A stretch of 64,000 nucleotides of DNA, taken from Rana temporaria (Eukaryota; Chordata; Amphibia; Anura; Ranidae). The position numbers were made by a program, and so were the translations under genes. This document shows, piece after piece, positions 33,447 to 44,390 of the stretch (within the stretch, counting starts at the first letter, position 1; each line of letters opens with the position of its first letter). The notes beneath the pieces are model-generated. The model made no database searches. It was not told the DNA's origin and worked only from the letters and a program-made list of their open reading frames with translations. Where the stretch lies: contig NC_053496.1 in assembly GCF_905171775.1 (NCBI RefSeq), positions 186,561,759 through 186,625,758 on the forward strand. Direction: 5' to 3'.

Positions 33447-33794
33447 GACTTCCTTCCCGGCACCGCTCACCTCTCCTGTCAGCAGCTCGATGATCTCTCT
33501 GGTGACTTCTAGAATCTTCTTTGTATTTCTCTATTCTATCAGGGAGGGAGGTGGAGGCAATGTGATGGTCATATGATCTCCAGACTTCACAGGAGGAAAA
33601 CTCTAGATCTGAACACAAATAGTAAAATCAAATGACATTCCCAGAATCCTCCTCACCTCACTGGTCAGGTCTCTTTATTTAAACCCCACTTCATGCTGAG
33701 GTTTCTGATATTACATACAATGCAGGTCCAACAGCCCTACTTTGGAAGTGAGGAGGCCAGGGGCCGGCCCACATCCTAAGAGCATGTCTGCTGC

Positions 33795-33972
33795 TCCTCT
33801 CCACTAAGGATGAGCTCTGGCGCGTTCGCACACCCCACGTGCAGAGCCCGCCAGGAAGTCGGCGCTGCGCTAATCACAGGCAGTGAGACATTTCCCGATC
33901 TCTGCAGCCGAGCAACGGGACAATGTCTCACTGCCTGTGATTAGCGCAGCACAGCGCAGACTTCCCGGTATT
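33795..33972. mobile_element. Foldback element (GCTAATCACAG arms), truncated
   Basis: AAGGATGAGCTCTGGCGCGT start, then GCGCTGCGCTAATCACAGGC mirrored by GCCTGTGATTAGCGCAGC. Its outer right arm is missing, and LINE sequence follows at once (AATGACACAACCATCAACCC). Confidence 0.65.
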
Positions 33973-34095
33973 CAATGACACAACCATCAACCCGTCCCCG
34001 AATGCTATGGTCCTAGGTGTAATCCTGGACTCTGAACTCTCCTTTTAGCTCCAAATCCATTCACAGTCCAAAGTTGTTGACCTCAACCTCCATAA

Positions 34096-34567
34096 GGCCT
34101 CGTACACACGACCGAACATGTCTGCTGAAACTGGTCCGTCGGACCAGTTTCCGCGGACATGTTCGGTCGTCTGTACGGCCGACCGGAAAATTTTCCGGCG
34201 GATCGGACAGGTTTCCAGCGGACAAATGTTTCTTAGCATGCTAAGAAACATGTCCGCTGGAAGCCTGTCCTGTCGGACATGTTCGGTCGGCTGTACGACT
34301 CACCGGACATGCCCGCTCGGCCAAAAGCCCTCACATGCGTCGAAGTGATTCGACGCATGCGTAGAAACATTGACCTTCCAGGGTCACGCACGTCGCCGCG
34401 TCATCGTCGCGGCGACGGCGCGGCCACGTCACCGCGTTCGCTGTCCGCGGGAAATTTGGTCTGATGGTGTGTACAGCCATCAGACCAAAATCCGCCAGCG
34501 GACATGTCCGATGAAAACGGTCCGCGGACCGTTTTCATCAGATATGTCCCGTCGTGTGTACGAGGCC
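34096..34567. mobile_element. MITE with TAA-type duplication inside the LINE, 472 bp
   Basis: Termini GGCCTCGTACACACGACC and GTCGTGTGTACGAGGCC. Left flank TAA (34093-34095), right flank TTA (34568-34570). The uninserted LINE sequence (CTCTATAACATCTCCAAAAT) is at about 35.04 kb, supporting an original TAA with one later change. Same family as 7509-8010 and 41089-41359. Confidence 0.8.
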
Positions 34568-35085
34568 TTACATCTCCAAAATATGCCCCTAATGTACTCC
34601 CGTTGCACCTTTACTTCCTCCTCTCTTCTTTCTTTCTCTGTTGGGGTCCCCCAAGGTTCTGTTCTTGGACCTCTCCTATTCTTGATCTACACCTCATCCC
34701 TGGGTCAGCTTATAGCCTTCATGGCTTCCAATACCATTTCTACGCTGATGCCACCCAAATCCCTGTCTACCCCTCAACTCACTCCATCAATCTCCTCACA
34801 CATCACTAGTTTAATAACAGACATATCAGCCTGGATGTCACACCACTTCCTCAAAATCAATCTATCCGAAACCGAGCTCGTAATATTTTCTTCCCCATGT
34901 GCCCCTTCCCCTGACTTCTCTGTCAAGATCGATGATACAACCATCAACCCGTGCCAGGGTCCTAGGTATAATCCTGGACTCTGAACTTTCCTTTTAGCTC
35001 CAAATCCATTCACGGTCCAAAGTTGTCGACCTCAACCTCTATAACATCTCCAAAATATGCCCTTAACGCACTCTCTGGACACCTG

Positions 35086-35810
35086 GGGGTAGATTCAGAA
35101 AGAGATACGACGGCGTATCTCCTGATACGCCGTCGTATCTCTGAGATCCGACGGTCGGATCTATGCGACTGATTCATAAGAATCAGGTTCCGCATAGATC
35201 TCCCTTAGATCCGACAGGTGTAAGTGACTTACACCGTCGGATATTAGGCTGCAATCTTCCGCTGGTCGCTAGGTGGCGTTTCGTGTTTTACTCGCGGCGA
35301 ATATGCAAATGAGGAGATACGCCGATTCAGAAACGAACGTCCGCCCGTCGCTTTTTATTTACGTCGTTTGCGTTCGGCTTTTTCCGGCGGATAGTTACCC
35401 CTGCTATATGAGGGGTAGCTAATGTTAAGTATGGCCGTCGTTCCCGCGCCGAGTTTTGAATTTTTACGTCGTTTGCATAAGTCGGACGCGAATACGGATG
35501 GACGTAATTTACGTTCACGACAAAACCAATGACGTCCTAGCGACGTCATTGGGAGCAATGCACGCTGGGAAATTTAGTCGGCGGCGCATGCGCATTTAAA
35601 TCGGCGCAGGGACGCACCTGATTTAAATACTACACTCCCCCTAGCCGCGGAATTTTAATTCCGCTGGGGGATTTACGATCCGCCGGCGCAAGTTTCGAGG
35701 TAAGTGCTTTGTGAATACTGCCCTAGCCTCTCAAAATTGCGGCGGCGGATCGTAAATCAGATAGATTACGCGGATCTAAAGATCCGCTAATCTATGTGAA
35801 TCTACCCCCT
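35086..35810. mobile_element. GGGGTAGATTC-type MITE, 725 bp, CTG duplication
   Basis: Termini GGGGTAGATTCAGAAAG and GTGAATCTACCCC, flanked by CTG at 35083-35085 and 35811-35813. Removal rejoins LINE sequence (GGACACCTGGACTACTACAA). Interior TACGACGGCGTATC palindromes. Confidence 0.85.
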
Positions 35811-35905
35811 GGACTACTACAATCCCCTCCTCACGGGATTGCCTTTATATAGGCTGTCCCCAAATCATGAATGCTGCTGCCAGACTCATCCACCTTACCA
35901 ACTGT

Positions 35906-36133
35906 TCAGTGTCTGCTACTCCTCTCCACTAAGGATGAGCTCTGGCGTGTTCGCACACCCCACGTGCAGAGCCCGCCAGGAAGTTGGCGCTGTGCTAATC
36001 ACAGGCAGTGAGAAATTTCCCGATCTCTGCAGCCACGCATCGGGACAATGTCTCACTGCCTGTGATTAGCGCAGCACAGCGCCGACTTCCTGGCGGGCTC
36101 TGCACGTGGGGTGTGCGAACACGCCGGAGCTCA
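35906..36133. mobile_element. Complete foldback element inside the LINE
   Basis: Outer arms AAGGATGAGCTCTGGCGTGT and AACACGCCGGAGCTCATCCT; the inner arms CTAATCACAGGCAGTGAGA and TCTCACTGCCTGTGATTAG pair almost perfectly over roughly 100 bases. It interrupts the LINE at CTCCTCTCCACcaa, the same subsegment that became the 46-bp minisatellite in the gene 5 unit. Confidence 0.75.
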
Positions 36134-36507
36134 TCCTTACTCTCCACCAATCCCTCCACTGGCTTCCGCTCCCCCAACAAATTAAATTCAAAATACTAAC
36201 AACTTATAAAGTCATCCACAATTCGGCCCCCACCTACATCACTAACCTAGTCTCACAATACCAACCAAATCATTCCGTTTACTCCTCCCAAGACCTCCTG
36301 TTATCTAGCTCCCATGCCCATCTCCAGGACTTCTCCTGAGCCTCTCTCATCCTTTGGAACTCCATATCCCAGTCTGTCCGACTATCTCCTACTCGGTCCA
36401 CTTTTAGGAAATCCCTGAAAACCCTTCTCGTAAGAGAGGCCTATCCTGCCCCCTACTTAACAAATGGACTTTTATTTTCTCCATCAGCCTATCCCCCACG
36501 GATATTA

Positions 36508-37090
36508 GGCCAGATTCAGATAGATTAGCGGATCTTTAGATCTATCTGATTTACGATCCGCCTGTGCAATTTTGCAAGGCTAGTGCAGTATTCACAAAGC
36601 ACTTACCTCGAAACTTGCACCGGCGGATCGTAACTCCCCCGGCGGAATTCAAATTCCGCAGCTAGGGGGAGTGTAGTATTTAAATCAGGCGGTGCATTGC
36701 TCACAATGACGTCGCTAGGACGTCAGTGGTTTCGGCGTGAGCGTAACTAGCGTCGGGCCGAATTCTGAATCGACGTACGCAAACGACGTTAAAATGTAAA
36801 ACTCGGCGCAGGAACGACGGCCGACCCCGACGGGTGGGCGTTCGTTTCTGAATCGGCGGTTTTCCTCATTTGCATATTCGTTGCGTAAAAAACCGAAGCG
36901 ACACCTAGCGGCCGGCGGGAGATTGCAGCCTAAGATCCGACGGTGTAAATCACTTACACCTGTCGGATCTAAGGTAGATCTATGCGGAACTGATTCTTAT
37001 GAATCAGTCGCATAGATCCGACCGTCGGATCTCAGAGATACGACGGCGTATCAGGAGATACACCGTCGTATCTCTTTGTGAATCTGGCCC
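36508..37090. mobile_element. GGCCAGATTC-type MITE near the LINE 3' end
   Basis: Termini GGCCAGATTCAGATAGATTA and TTTGTGAATCTGGCCC. Flanks do not give a clean duplication, so boundaries are approximate. Confidence 0.7.
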
Positions 37091-37338
37091 AGAGTCTTTT
37101 GTTTCCTTTGGCCCTCCCTCTTAGATTGTAAGCTCTAAAGAGCAGGGCCCTCTGACTCCTCCTGTATTATATTGCATTGTAACTGTCCTGTCTGCCCTTG
37201 TGCTGTGGCACAATATAAATCCTGTGTATATGTGTGTATTATTATCTGCTGGAGATAAAAGACGTCACAGTGACTATGGAGGAAGAGGACAGACATGACG
37301 GGGTTACTGGGTGTAAATAGAAAATAAGATCTTATTAC

Positions 37339-37500
37339 CTCCTCTGCTGCCACTTTCAGCCTTCACCTCTACGTCGTATTACAAGGAGCTTCCTGTCTGT
37401 AGCTGACATCACTTCCTGTCTTCCATAGAGACTTCCTGTCTAGGTAGAAGTGTGATCACCATCTTGTGGAGCTCAGAGGAACTGCAGCCCCGAGAAACGT
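37339..37500 (-). promoter_or_regulatory. First-exon/promoter block of gene 3
   Basis: Donor AGGAG|GTAATAAG with the exon ending at 37339. GACAGGAAGTGATGTCAGCT and CTCCACAAGATGGTGATCAC follow upstream. It is about 3.9 kb upstream of the first coding exon of gene 3. Confidence 0.6.
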
Positions 37501-38173
37501 CTTGTAGTGTGAACACGGCCTTGTGCTCTGTGTGTGTATGTACTGTATATCCTTATAGATGTGTAGCGCTCCCCCCACAGGAGCCACTGATGATAACTGG
37601 TTCTTTCCCAAACAGTACAGAGGCCCCTCAGTTACCCAAGTAACAATCCATTCACTCCGGCTCCAATAAACAGTCTAGGGGTCTTTTTGTAATGTATTGC
37701 TTGTAGAATCTGTAAAAGGAGAGTGCTTGGGGGCAGAGGCATAAATATAGGGCCGCAATTGTGACCTAGCCCCATGCTTCAAGGGGCCAATGCGTCTCCC
37801 CTGTCATATTTGTCTACACTTAGATACAAGGGGGGCGGCGTACAGAGGAGCCAATCGCCTCAATCTCCCTCCAGTCATCAATCTGCCTTCAAGTCCCACC
37901 CCTCCCCCCAACTTCTGGCTCCGTTTTTTTACCTGTAGGCTGCTCCTGGTTAAGTAAGAGAATTGCTTCCCGCCCCGAGGCCGCTCCCGCCTGGCAGCCT
38001 ACAAATGCCACAGTGTATTCCTGAGTCTGGAGGAACAGACGGTGCCCAGCACCTGAGCGAGTATAGTGTGGGACTACATGTCCCTTCCTGTCACACCGGC
38101 ACCCCGTCACACTGACTCCTCCCCTTCACACTTCCCACAACACACTAGCTCCCCCCGTCATACTGCTCCCCTC
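37501..38173. other. Conserved upstream segment of unit 3
   Basis: Matches 18.0-18.66 kb (CAGGAGCCACTGATGATAAC, GCACCTGAGCGAGTATAGTG), followed by a short CACACTGACTCCTCCCC satellite relic. No coding content. Confidence 0.55.
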
Positions 38174-39090
38174 CTGCATTCTGTGTATTACACTACTCCC
38201 GTCCCCTGCATTCTGTACATTACACTTTCCCCTCCCCTGCATTTTGTACATTACACACTCCCATCCCCTGCATTCTGTACATTACACACTCCCGTCCCCT
38301 GCATTCTTTACATTATACACTCCTGTCCCCTGCATTCTGTACATTACACACTCCTGTCCCCTGCATTCTGTACATTACACACTCCCGTCCCCTGCATTCT
38401 GTACATTATACACTCCTGTCCCCTGCATTCTGTACATTACACACTCCTGTCCCCTGCATTCTGTACATTACACACTCCCTTCCCCTGCATTCTTTACATT
38501 ATACACTCCTGTCCCCTGCATTCTGTACATTACACACTCCTGTCCCCTGCATTCTGTACATTACACACTCCCGTCCCCTGCATTCTTTACATTAGACACT
38601 CCCGTCCCCTGCATTCTGTACATTACACACTCCTGTCCCCTGCATTCTGTACATTACACACTCCTGTCCCCTACATTCTGTACATTACACACTCCTGTCC
38701 TCTGCATTCTGTACATTACACACTCCTGTCCCCTGCATTCTGTACATTACACACTCCTGTCCCCTACATTCTGTACATTACACACTCCTGTCCCCTGCAT
38801 TCTGTACATTACACACTCCTGTCCCCTACATTCTGTACATTACACACTCCTGTCCCCTGTATTCTGTGCATTACACACTCCTGTTCCTTACATTCTGTAC
38901 ATTACACACTCCTGTCCGCTGTATTCTGTGCATTACACACTCCTGTCCCCTGTATTCTGTACATTACACACTCCTGTCCTCTGCATTCTGTACATTACAC
39001 ATTCCTGTCCCCTGTATTCTGTGCATTACACACTCCTGTCCCCTGTATTCTGTACATTACACACTCCTGTCCCCTGTATTCTGTACACAC
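38174..39090. repeat. 31-bp minisatellite (array 4, about 29 units)
   Basis: Same 31-bp unit as arrays 1-3. It abuts a finger remnant at 39095 directly, with no intervening 3' flank. Apparent 319-380-aa frames across it are artefacts. Confidence 0.95.
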
Positions 39091-39837
39091 GGCTTCTCCT
39101 TTGTGTGAGATCTCTGATGTCTGCAAAGATGGGACTGCCGTTAAAAACATTTCCCGCACTCAGGACAGGAATACGACTTCCAGCAGACTGGTTGGGGAGT
39201 TGAGCTAAGGAATGTTCTGTTTTTGTCTTTTTAGATCTCTGATGTCAGCAAAAATAGGACCATTAAAAACATTTCCCTCACTCAGGACTGTTGTGGAAAT
39301 TTCAAGATGTATTTAATATGTATTGTCATCGTGTCACCCAGTGTTTAGCACTTCCGCAACCCGCTCTAAAGAGCTGACTGGGGCAGTCTGAGGCTGGTTG
39401 AATCCCGTCTGGTAGTGGAAAATGTCTTGAGGTTGGAGTGTGATGTTTGCGGCGTGGGGATATGTCCGCCAACGAGGGGGCCCTCTGTGTATTAGCGCGG
39501 ACGATCGCTGAGGAGGGGATATGCTCACTCCGTAAGAACATTAGTGGTTATAGGCGGATGTGCACTCTTGTCTCTGCTGTGTCTGATCAGCATGGTCGGG
39601 ATTCGTAGCACACGCCTGTAGATAGCCTCCATTCCACCTACAATTATGGCATAATCAGAATATGCGTTATTCTATGAAATGGCGCAAAATAAGGATTCCT
39701 ATCAGCGGTAATATGAGAGCTTGTGAGCGTATTCAGAGTCAGGGAAGGCGTCCATGTTTTAAAAGCAATACGGTTTTGTTTGCTACTAGCATACATGCGT
39801 TTCCTGTCCAGACACGCCCATAAGACTTTAGCCAGCA

Positions 39838-40012
39838 TTGTATTGTGTTGTATACATGTATTGTATTCATTGTATTGTGTTGTATACATGTATTGTATTC
39901 ATTGTATTGTGTTGTATACATGTATTGTATTGTGTTGTATTCATTGTATTGTGTTGTATTCATTGTATTGTGTTGTATACATGTATTGTATTGTGTTCTA
40001 TTCATGTATTGT
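39838..40012. repeat. TGTATTGTGTTGTATACATG short tandem array
   Basis: Low-complexity units of about 15-32 bases built from TGTATTGTGTTGTATACATG and TATTGTATTCAT inside the LTR-like insertion. Confidence 0.85.
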
Positions 40013-40307
40013 ATTGGACATCCTGTTAGAGGGATGCCCTTATATGGTGTTTCCTGTGTGAAGGGGACATCCTGTGATGACCACTCCCATGGGGGAGGTG
40101 ATTAGCTGCTGCAGCGATCACTTCCTGTTTGTGAGAATAAAAGGAGCCATGAGGAGCTGGGCAACCCAGTGATTGCTGTGATGCTGAACTGAGAACAGGA
40201 TGGTGGTGTTTGGTTATTTGATTGAATGGCAGAGTGAATTAATGGCGAGTGAACCTTTTAGCTTAAAGATGGATTATTTCACTGAGACGAAATGTGTTAC
40301 TATTAGA

Positions 40308-41004
40308 GACTAGATTCAGGTAGGGGCGCGCAATCTAACGGCGGCGCAGCGTATCGTATTTACGCTACGCCGCCGCAACTTACAGGAGCAAGTGCAGTAT
40401 TCACAAAGCACTTGCTCCTTAAGTTGCGGCGGAGTAGCGTAAATGGGGCCGGCGTAAGCGCGCGTAATTCAAATGTGTAAAGGGGGGGCGTGTTTTATGT
40501 TAATGTGTCCGTGTACATATCCCAGTGTGCATTGCTCCAAATGATGTCGAAAGGACGTCATTGGTTTAGACTTGAACGTAAATTACGTCCAGCCCTATTC
40601 GCGAACGACTTACGCAAACAACGTAAAAAATTCAAAAATCGAAGCGGGAACGACGTCCATACTTAACATTTGGTGCGCCTCATAGAAGCAGGCACAACGT
40701 TACGCCGAAAAAGCCTTACGCAAACAACGTAAAAAACGAATGCAGGGCGCACGTACATTTGTGAATCGACGTAACTAGGTAATTTGCATATTCTATGCCA
40801 AAAACAACGGAAGCGCCACCTAGCGGCCAGCGTGAGAATGCACCCTAAGACACGACGGCGTAATAGAATTACGCCAGTCGGATCTTAGGCTAATGTCGGC
40901 GTATCTAGCTTTCTGAATACAGAAAGTAGATGCAAAGCTGCGCCGGCGTATTTACACGGTGTATCTATGGATACGCCGGCGTAATTCTTTGCTGAATCTA
41001 GCCC
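40308..41004. mobile_element. GGGGTAGATTC-type MITE nested in the LTR-like element
   Basis: Termini TAGATTCAGGTAGGGGCGC and GCTGAATCTAGCCC. Boundaries are approximate because the flanking triplets (GAC/GAT) do not match fully. Interior like the copy at 14891. Confidence 0.65.
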
Positions 41005-41088
41005 GATATTTGTCCGTGTGCTCCGCATACAGCCTGATTTCCCTTACAGGGACAGGAATATGGCTTCTCCCCCGTGTGAGATCTCTGA

Positions 41089-41359
41089 GGCCTCGTACAC
41101 ACGGCCGAGGAACTCGACGTGCCAAACACGTCGAGTTCCTCGGCGAGTTCAGCCCTGAAGCCGCCGAGGAGCTCGGCGGGCCGAGAGCTCCCATAGAACA
41201 ACGAGAAAATAGAGAACATGTTCTCTATTTTCTCGACGAGTTCCTCGGCGGCTCCATCGGGCTGAAAGTGTACACACGACAGAGTTTCTCGGCAGAATCC
41301 GGCTCTGACCGAGTTTCTCGCCGAATTCTGCCGAGAAACTCTGTCGTGTGTACGAGGCC
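41089..41359. mobile_element. Short palindromic MITE in a zinc finger, TGA duplication, 271 bp
   Basis: Termini GGCCTCGTACACACGGCC and GTCGTGTGTACGAGGCC, flanked by TGA at 41086-41088 and 41360-41362. Removal restores ATCTCTGATGTCTGCAAAG, the standard finger string. Almost entirely made of two long hairpins (CGAGTTCCTCGGCG, AGAGAACATGTTCTCT). Confidence 0.85.
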
Positions 41360-41450
41360 TGATGTCTGCAAAGATGGGACTTCCATGAAAAACATTTCCC
41401 TCACTCAGGACAGGAATACGGCTTCTCTCTCCCCTGTGTGAGATCTCTTA

Positions 41451-42734
41451 TGCCGCGTACACAGGATCATTTCAAAGTTTTTCAGGCTCTCGAAAAAACG
41501 ACTTTTTTCAACTTCATCATTAAAACGGCCTTGCCTACACACAATCGTTTAAAAAAATGCTCTAGCAAAGCGCGGTGACGTACAACACGTACGACGGCAC
41601 TATAAAGGGGAAGTTCCATGTGGATGGCGCCACCCTTGGGGCTGCTTTAGCTGATTCCGTGTTAGTAAAAGTCGATTCGCTCTTTTCTGTCTGTTACAGC
41701 GTGATGAATGTGCATTACGAACGCTAGTTTTACCAGAACGAGCGCTCCCGTCTCATAACTTGCTTGTGAGCATGCGCGGGTTTTTCACTTCGTTAAAGCC
41801 CACACACGATTATTTTTTACAACCCGAAAGACGACATCGTTTAAAACGTCGTGAAAAAATAGAGCATGTTCGGAAAAAAAACTGTCGTTTTTCAGAACCC
41901 GAAAAATGCTCTGAAGCCCACACACAATCGTTTTAAATTACATTTTTAAAAAAACTTTGGGCCGGATTCAAAGAGATTTGCGCATTTATTACGGAGGCGC
42001 AGGGCAACGATTTTGCCCTGCGCCCCCGCAATTTTTTTGTGCTGCCCTCGATTCACGGAGCATAAGCTCCGTAAATTGTGCGGGCGCGCCGGCAAAATGC
42101 CCGGCGCAAGAGCACGCAATTTAAATGATCCTGTAGGGGGCGGGAATCATTTAAATTAGGCGCGTTCCCGCGCCGAGCGTAGAGCGCATGCTCCTTCGGG
42201 AAAGTTTCCCAACGTGCATTGCGGCAAATGACGTCGCAAGGACGTCATTTGCTTCAAAGTGAACGTGAATGGCATCCAGCGCCATTCACGATTCACTTAC
42301 GCAAACTACGTAAAATTCAAATTTCGCGACGTGGGAACGACGGGTATACGTAACATGGGCTGCCCCTGCTAATAGCAGGGGCAGCCTTGCGCGAAAACCG
42401 CCGTACGTAAACGACGTAAATTGCGTACGCAGGGCTCGCGCAACGTTGTGAATCGGCGTTAGTATGCGATTTGCATACTATACGCTGAGCACAACGGGAA
42501 CGCCACCTAGCGGCCACCGCTAGAATGCAGCCTAAGATATGCGGGCATAAGAGCCTTATGCCACGCAGATCTTAGGCTGCAGTCGGCATAACGAGGTTCC
42601 TGAATCAGGAGCACTCGTTACGCCGGGGCACGTAAGCAATTGCGCTGTGTAACTATGGTTACACAGGCGCAATTGCTTCTTGAATCTACCCCTTTGTTTT
42701 TTACACCCCGAAAAATTATCGTGTGTACGCAGCA
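41451..42734. mobile_element. MITE with TA duplication in a zinc finger, with nested MITE
   Basis: Termini TGCCGCGTACACAGGATC and ATCGTGTGTACGCAGCA, flanked by TA at 41449-41450 and 42735-42736. Taking it out with one TA gives CAT AAG AGA TCT CAC, i.e. H-K-R-S-H in the finger frame. A second element at 41959-42692 is nested in it. Confidence 0.8.
41959..42692. mobile_element. Nested GGGCCGGATTC-type MITE, 734 bp, TTT duplication
   Basis: Termini GGGCCGGATTCAAAGAG and TTGAATCTACCCC, flanked by TTT at 41956-41958 and 42693-42695. Closest in sequence to the copies at 52517 and 56430 (GCAGGGCAACGATTTTGCCC). Confidence 0.85.
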
Positions 42735-42947
42735 TAATGGTTAAAAAATCTGATCTTATCTGAAAAACATTTCCCGCACTCAAAACAGGAAAACGGCTTC
42801 TGCTTCATGCGAGATTTCCAGTGTTTATTTAAACTGTACTTATCTGAGAAACATTTCTTGCACTTAGGACAACAATACGGCTTTAACCCCCCCCGTATGA
42901 GACCCCTGATGAATGACAAGTTGTGACTTTTGTACAAAACATTTCCC

Positions 42948-44390
42948 TCACTCAGTACAGGAATACGGCTTTTCTGCTGTGTGCAATCTCTGATGTCTGT
43001 AAAGGTTGCTCGTTCGTGAAAAACGTTTCCCACATTCAGGACAGGAAAATGGCTTCTCCCCCGTGTGAGACCTCTGATGTGCAACAAATTCAGATTTTTG
43101 TACAAAACATTTCCCGCACTCAGAACAGGAATACGGCGTCTTTCCCATGTGAAATTTGATGTGTTTATAAACATTGCACTTATCTGAAAAACATTTCCCG
43201 CACTCAGGACAACAATACGGCTTTTCGCCCGTGTGAGACCTCTGATGCGTGACAAGTTTTGAATTTTTTACAAAACATTTCCCGCACTCAATACAGGAAT
43301 ACGGCTTTTCTCCCGTATGCAGTTTCTTGTGTGTGTGACAATTGGATTTCCTCGAAAAACATTTCCCGCACTCAGGACAGGAAAACGGCTTCTCCCCCGT
43401 GTGAGAGTTCTGATGTGCGACAAGTTCTCTTTTGTGCCCAAAACATTTCCCACACTCAGTACAGGAATACGGCTTCTCACCTGAGTGTGATATCCGATGT
43501 CTGTCAAGATGGGCCTTCCGTGAAAAACATTTCCCGCACTCGGGACAGGAATAAGGCTTATCACCTGTGTGCAATATTATATGTGCGTTAAGATGGGACT
43601 TCCGTGAAAAACATTTCCCGCACTCGGAACAGGAAAACGGCTTCTCCCCCATGTGCATTCTCTGGTGTCTAAAAAATTTGGACTTATCTGAAAAACATTT
43701 CCCGCACTCAGGACAGGAATAAGGCTTATTACCTGTGTGCAATCTTATATGTGTGTTAAGATGGGACTTCTGTGAAAAACATTTCCCGCACTCAGGACAG
43801 GAATACGGCTTCTCCCCCATGTGCATTCTCTGGTGTCTAGAATATTTGGACTTATCTGAAAAACATTTCCCGCAATCAGGGCAGGAATATGGCTTCTCGC
43901 CTGTGTGAGTTATTTTATGCAAATTAAGTTTGGATTTCAAACGGAAACACTTCCCGCACTCAGTACAGGGAAATCTCTTATGTGTTGGAAGGACGGCACC
44001 GTCCCGCACAGTCTGAGGTTCCTCAGGATAAGAGGAATACGATGGTCCGGCACCGTCCCGCACAGTCTGAGGTTCCTCAGGATAAGAGGAATACGATGGT
44101 GCGGCACCGTCCCTCACAGTCTGAGGTTCCTCGGGATAAGAGGAATACGATGGTCCGGCACCGTCCCGCACAGTCTGAGGTTCCTCAGGATAAGAGGAAT
44201 ACGATGGTCCGGCACCGTCCCGCACAGTCTGAGGTTCCTCGGGATAAGAGGAATACGATGGTCTGGCACTGTCCCGCACAGTCTGAGGTTCCTCAGGATA
44301 AGAGGAATACGATGGTCCGGCACCGTCCCGCACAGTCTGAGGTTCCTCAGGATAAGAGGAATACGATGGTCTGGCACTGTCCCGCACAGT
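42948..44390 (-). CDS. Open finger frame of gene 4 (7 repeats, 12 fingers)
   Basis: The longest intact part of gene 4: about 479 aa from an in-repeat Met (RDSARPSYSSYPEEPQ). Seven 18-aa repeats, the leader VLPTHKRFPC, then 12 C2H2 fingers with TGEKPYSC-type linkers. All 12 keep both cysteines and both histidines. It ends YSCTE then TGA, where the expected codon is TGC. Upstream, the frame abuts 3'-flank-type sequence (CTACTGCAGGAGGGAACAGA) with TTTCTGGTTAG just before the first repeat codon, which could act as an acceptor. Without N-terminal exons it is probably not a functional gene. Confidence 0.6.
   Translation of the reverse strand, partial: TVRDSARPSYSSYPEEPQTVRDGAGPSYSSYPEEPQTVRDSARPSYSSYPEEPQTVRDGAGPSYSSYPEEPQTVRDGAGPSYSSYPEEPQTVRDGAAPSYSSYPEEPQTVRDGAGPSYSSYPEEPQTVRDGAVLPTHKRFPCTECGKCFRLKSKLNLHKITHTGEKPYSCPDCGKCFSDKSKYSRHQRMHMGEKPYSCPECGKCFSQKSHLNTHIRLHTGNKPYSCPECGKCFSDKSKFFRHQRMHMGEKPFSCSECGKCFSRKSHLNAHIILHTGDKPYSCPECGKCFSRKAHLDRHRISHSGEKPYSCTECGKCFGHKRELVAHQNSHTGEKPFSCPECGKCFSRKSNCHTHKKLHTGEKPYSCIECGKCFVKNSKLVTHQRSHTGEKPYCCPECGKCFSDKCNVYKHIKFHMGKTPYSCSECGKCFVQKSEFVAHQRSHTGEKPFSCPECGKRFSRTSNLYRHQRLHTAEKPYSCTE
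43985..44390 (-). repeat. 54-bp coding minisatellite in gene 4 (7 copies)
   Basis: Seven units, two with RDSARPSYSS and one with AAPSYSS. Truncated at the 5' side at 44390. Confidence 0.9.

Larger units (their letters stand above)
33973..37230 (+). mobile_element. LINE copy with reverse transcriptase and 3' end, broken by four insertions
   Basis: Plus-strand CR1/Rex-like non-LTR element. At 34.64-34.97 kb the reverse-transcriptase block SVGVPQGSVLGPLLFLIYTS is followed by a YADA-type catalytic region (FYADATQIPV, where YADD is expected, so the second aspartate is lost) and ITDISAWMSHHFLKINLSET. At 35.86-36.34 kb: MNAAARLIHLTNC, then SLHWLPLPQQIKFKILTTYK. The 3' end has AGATTGTAAGCTCTAAAGAG. 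Insertions: MITE 34096-34567, MITE 35086-35810, foldback 35906-36133, MITE 36508-37090. Early LINE sequence at 33.97-34.09 is out of order, so there is also a rearrangement. Inactive. Confidence 0.8.
39289..41048. mobile_element. Probable solo LTR inserted in a zinc finger
   Basis: Begins TG and ends CA, flanked by AGGAC (39284-39288) and GGGAC (41049-41053). Taking it out restores CTCAGGACAGGAATATGG, the invariant finger coding string. Contains GTGAGAATAAAAGGAGCC at about 40130, a short tandem array at 39838-40012, and a nested MITE at about 40308-41004. No gag or pol frame. LTR identity rests on TG...CA plus the 5-bp near-identical duplication. Confidence 0.6.
39095..44390 (-). pseudogene. 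C2H2 zinc-finger gene 4, array split by nested transposons
   Basis: The upper part (42948-44390) is an open frame of seven 18-aa repeats and 12 fingers. Beyond its TGA, finger sequence continues: a finger whose second cysteine codon is the stop, a shift of +4 bases at a G run (42890-42897), one finger with its last histidine replaced by arginine (KHWKSR), and part of another broken at 42736 by a MITE with TA duplication. Finger pieces resume at 41363-41448 (another +4 shift and TGA), 41049-41088, and 39095-39288. Removing the insertions at 41451-42734, 41089-41359 and 39289-41048 with one copy of each duplication rejoins these pieces. The 5' end stops in the repeat at 44390; no N-terminal exons exist upstream. 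Not expected to yield a full product. Confidence 0.8.

Noticed and set aside
33409..33618. Minus-strand 69-aa frame MCSDLEFSSCEVWRSYDHHI..., present in several units
   Set aside because: It is out of frame with the MMDNQPP/MMENQPP exon that splices correctly, and it shows no known domain.
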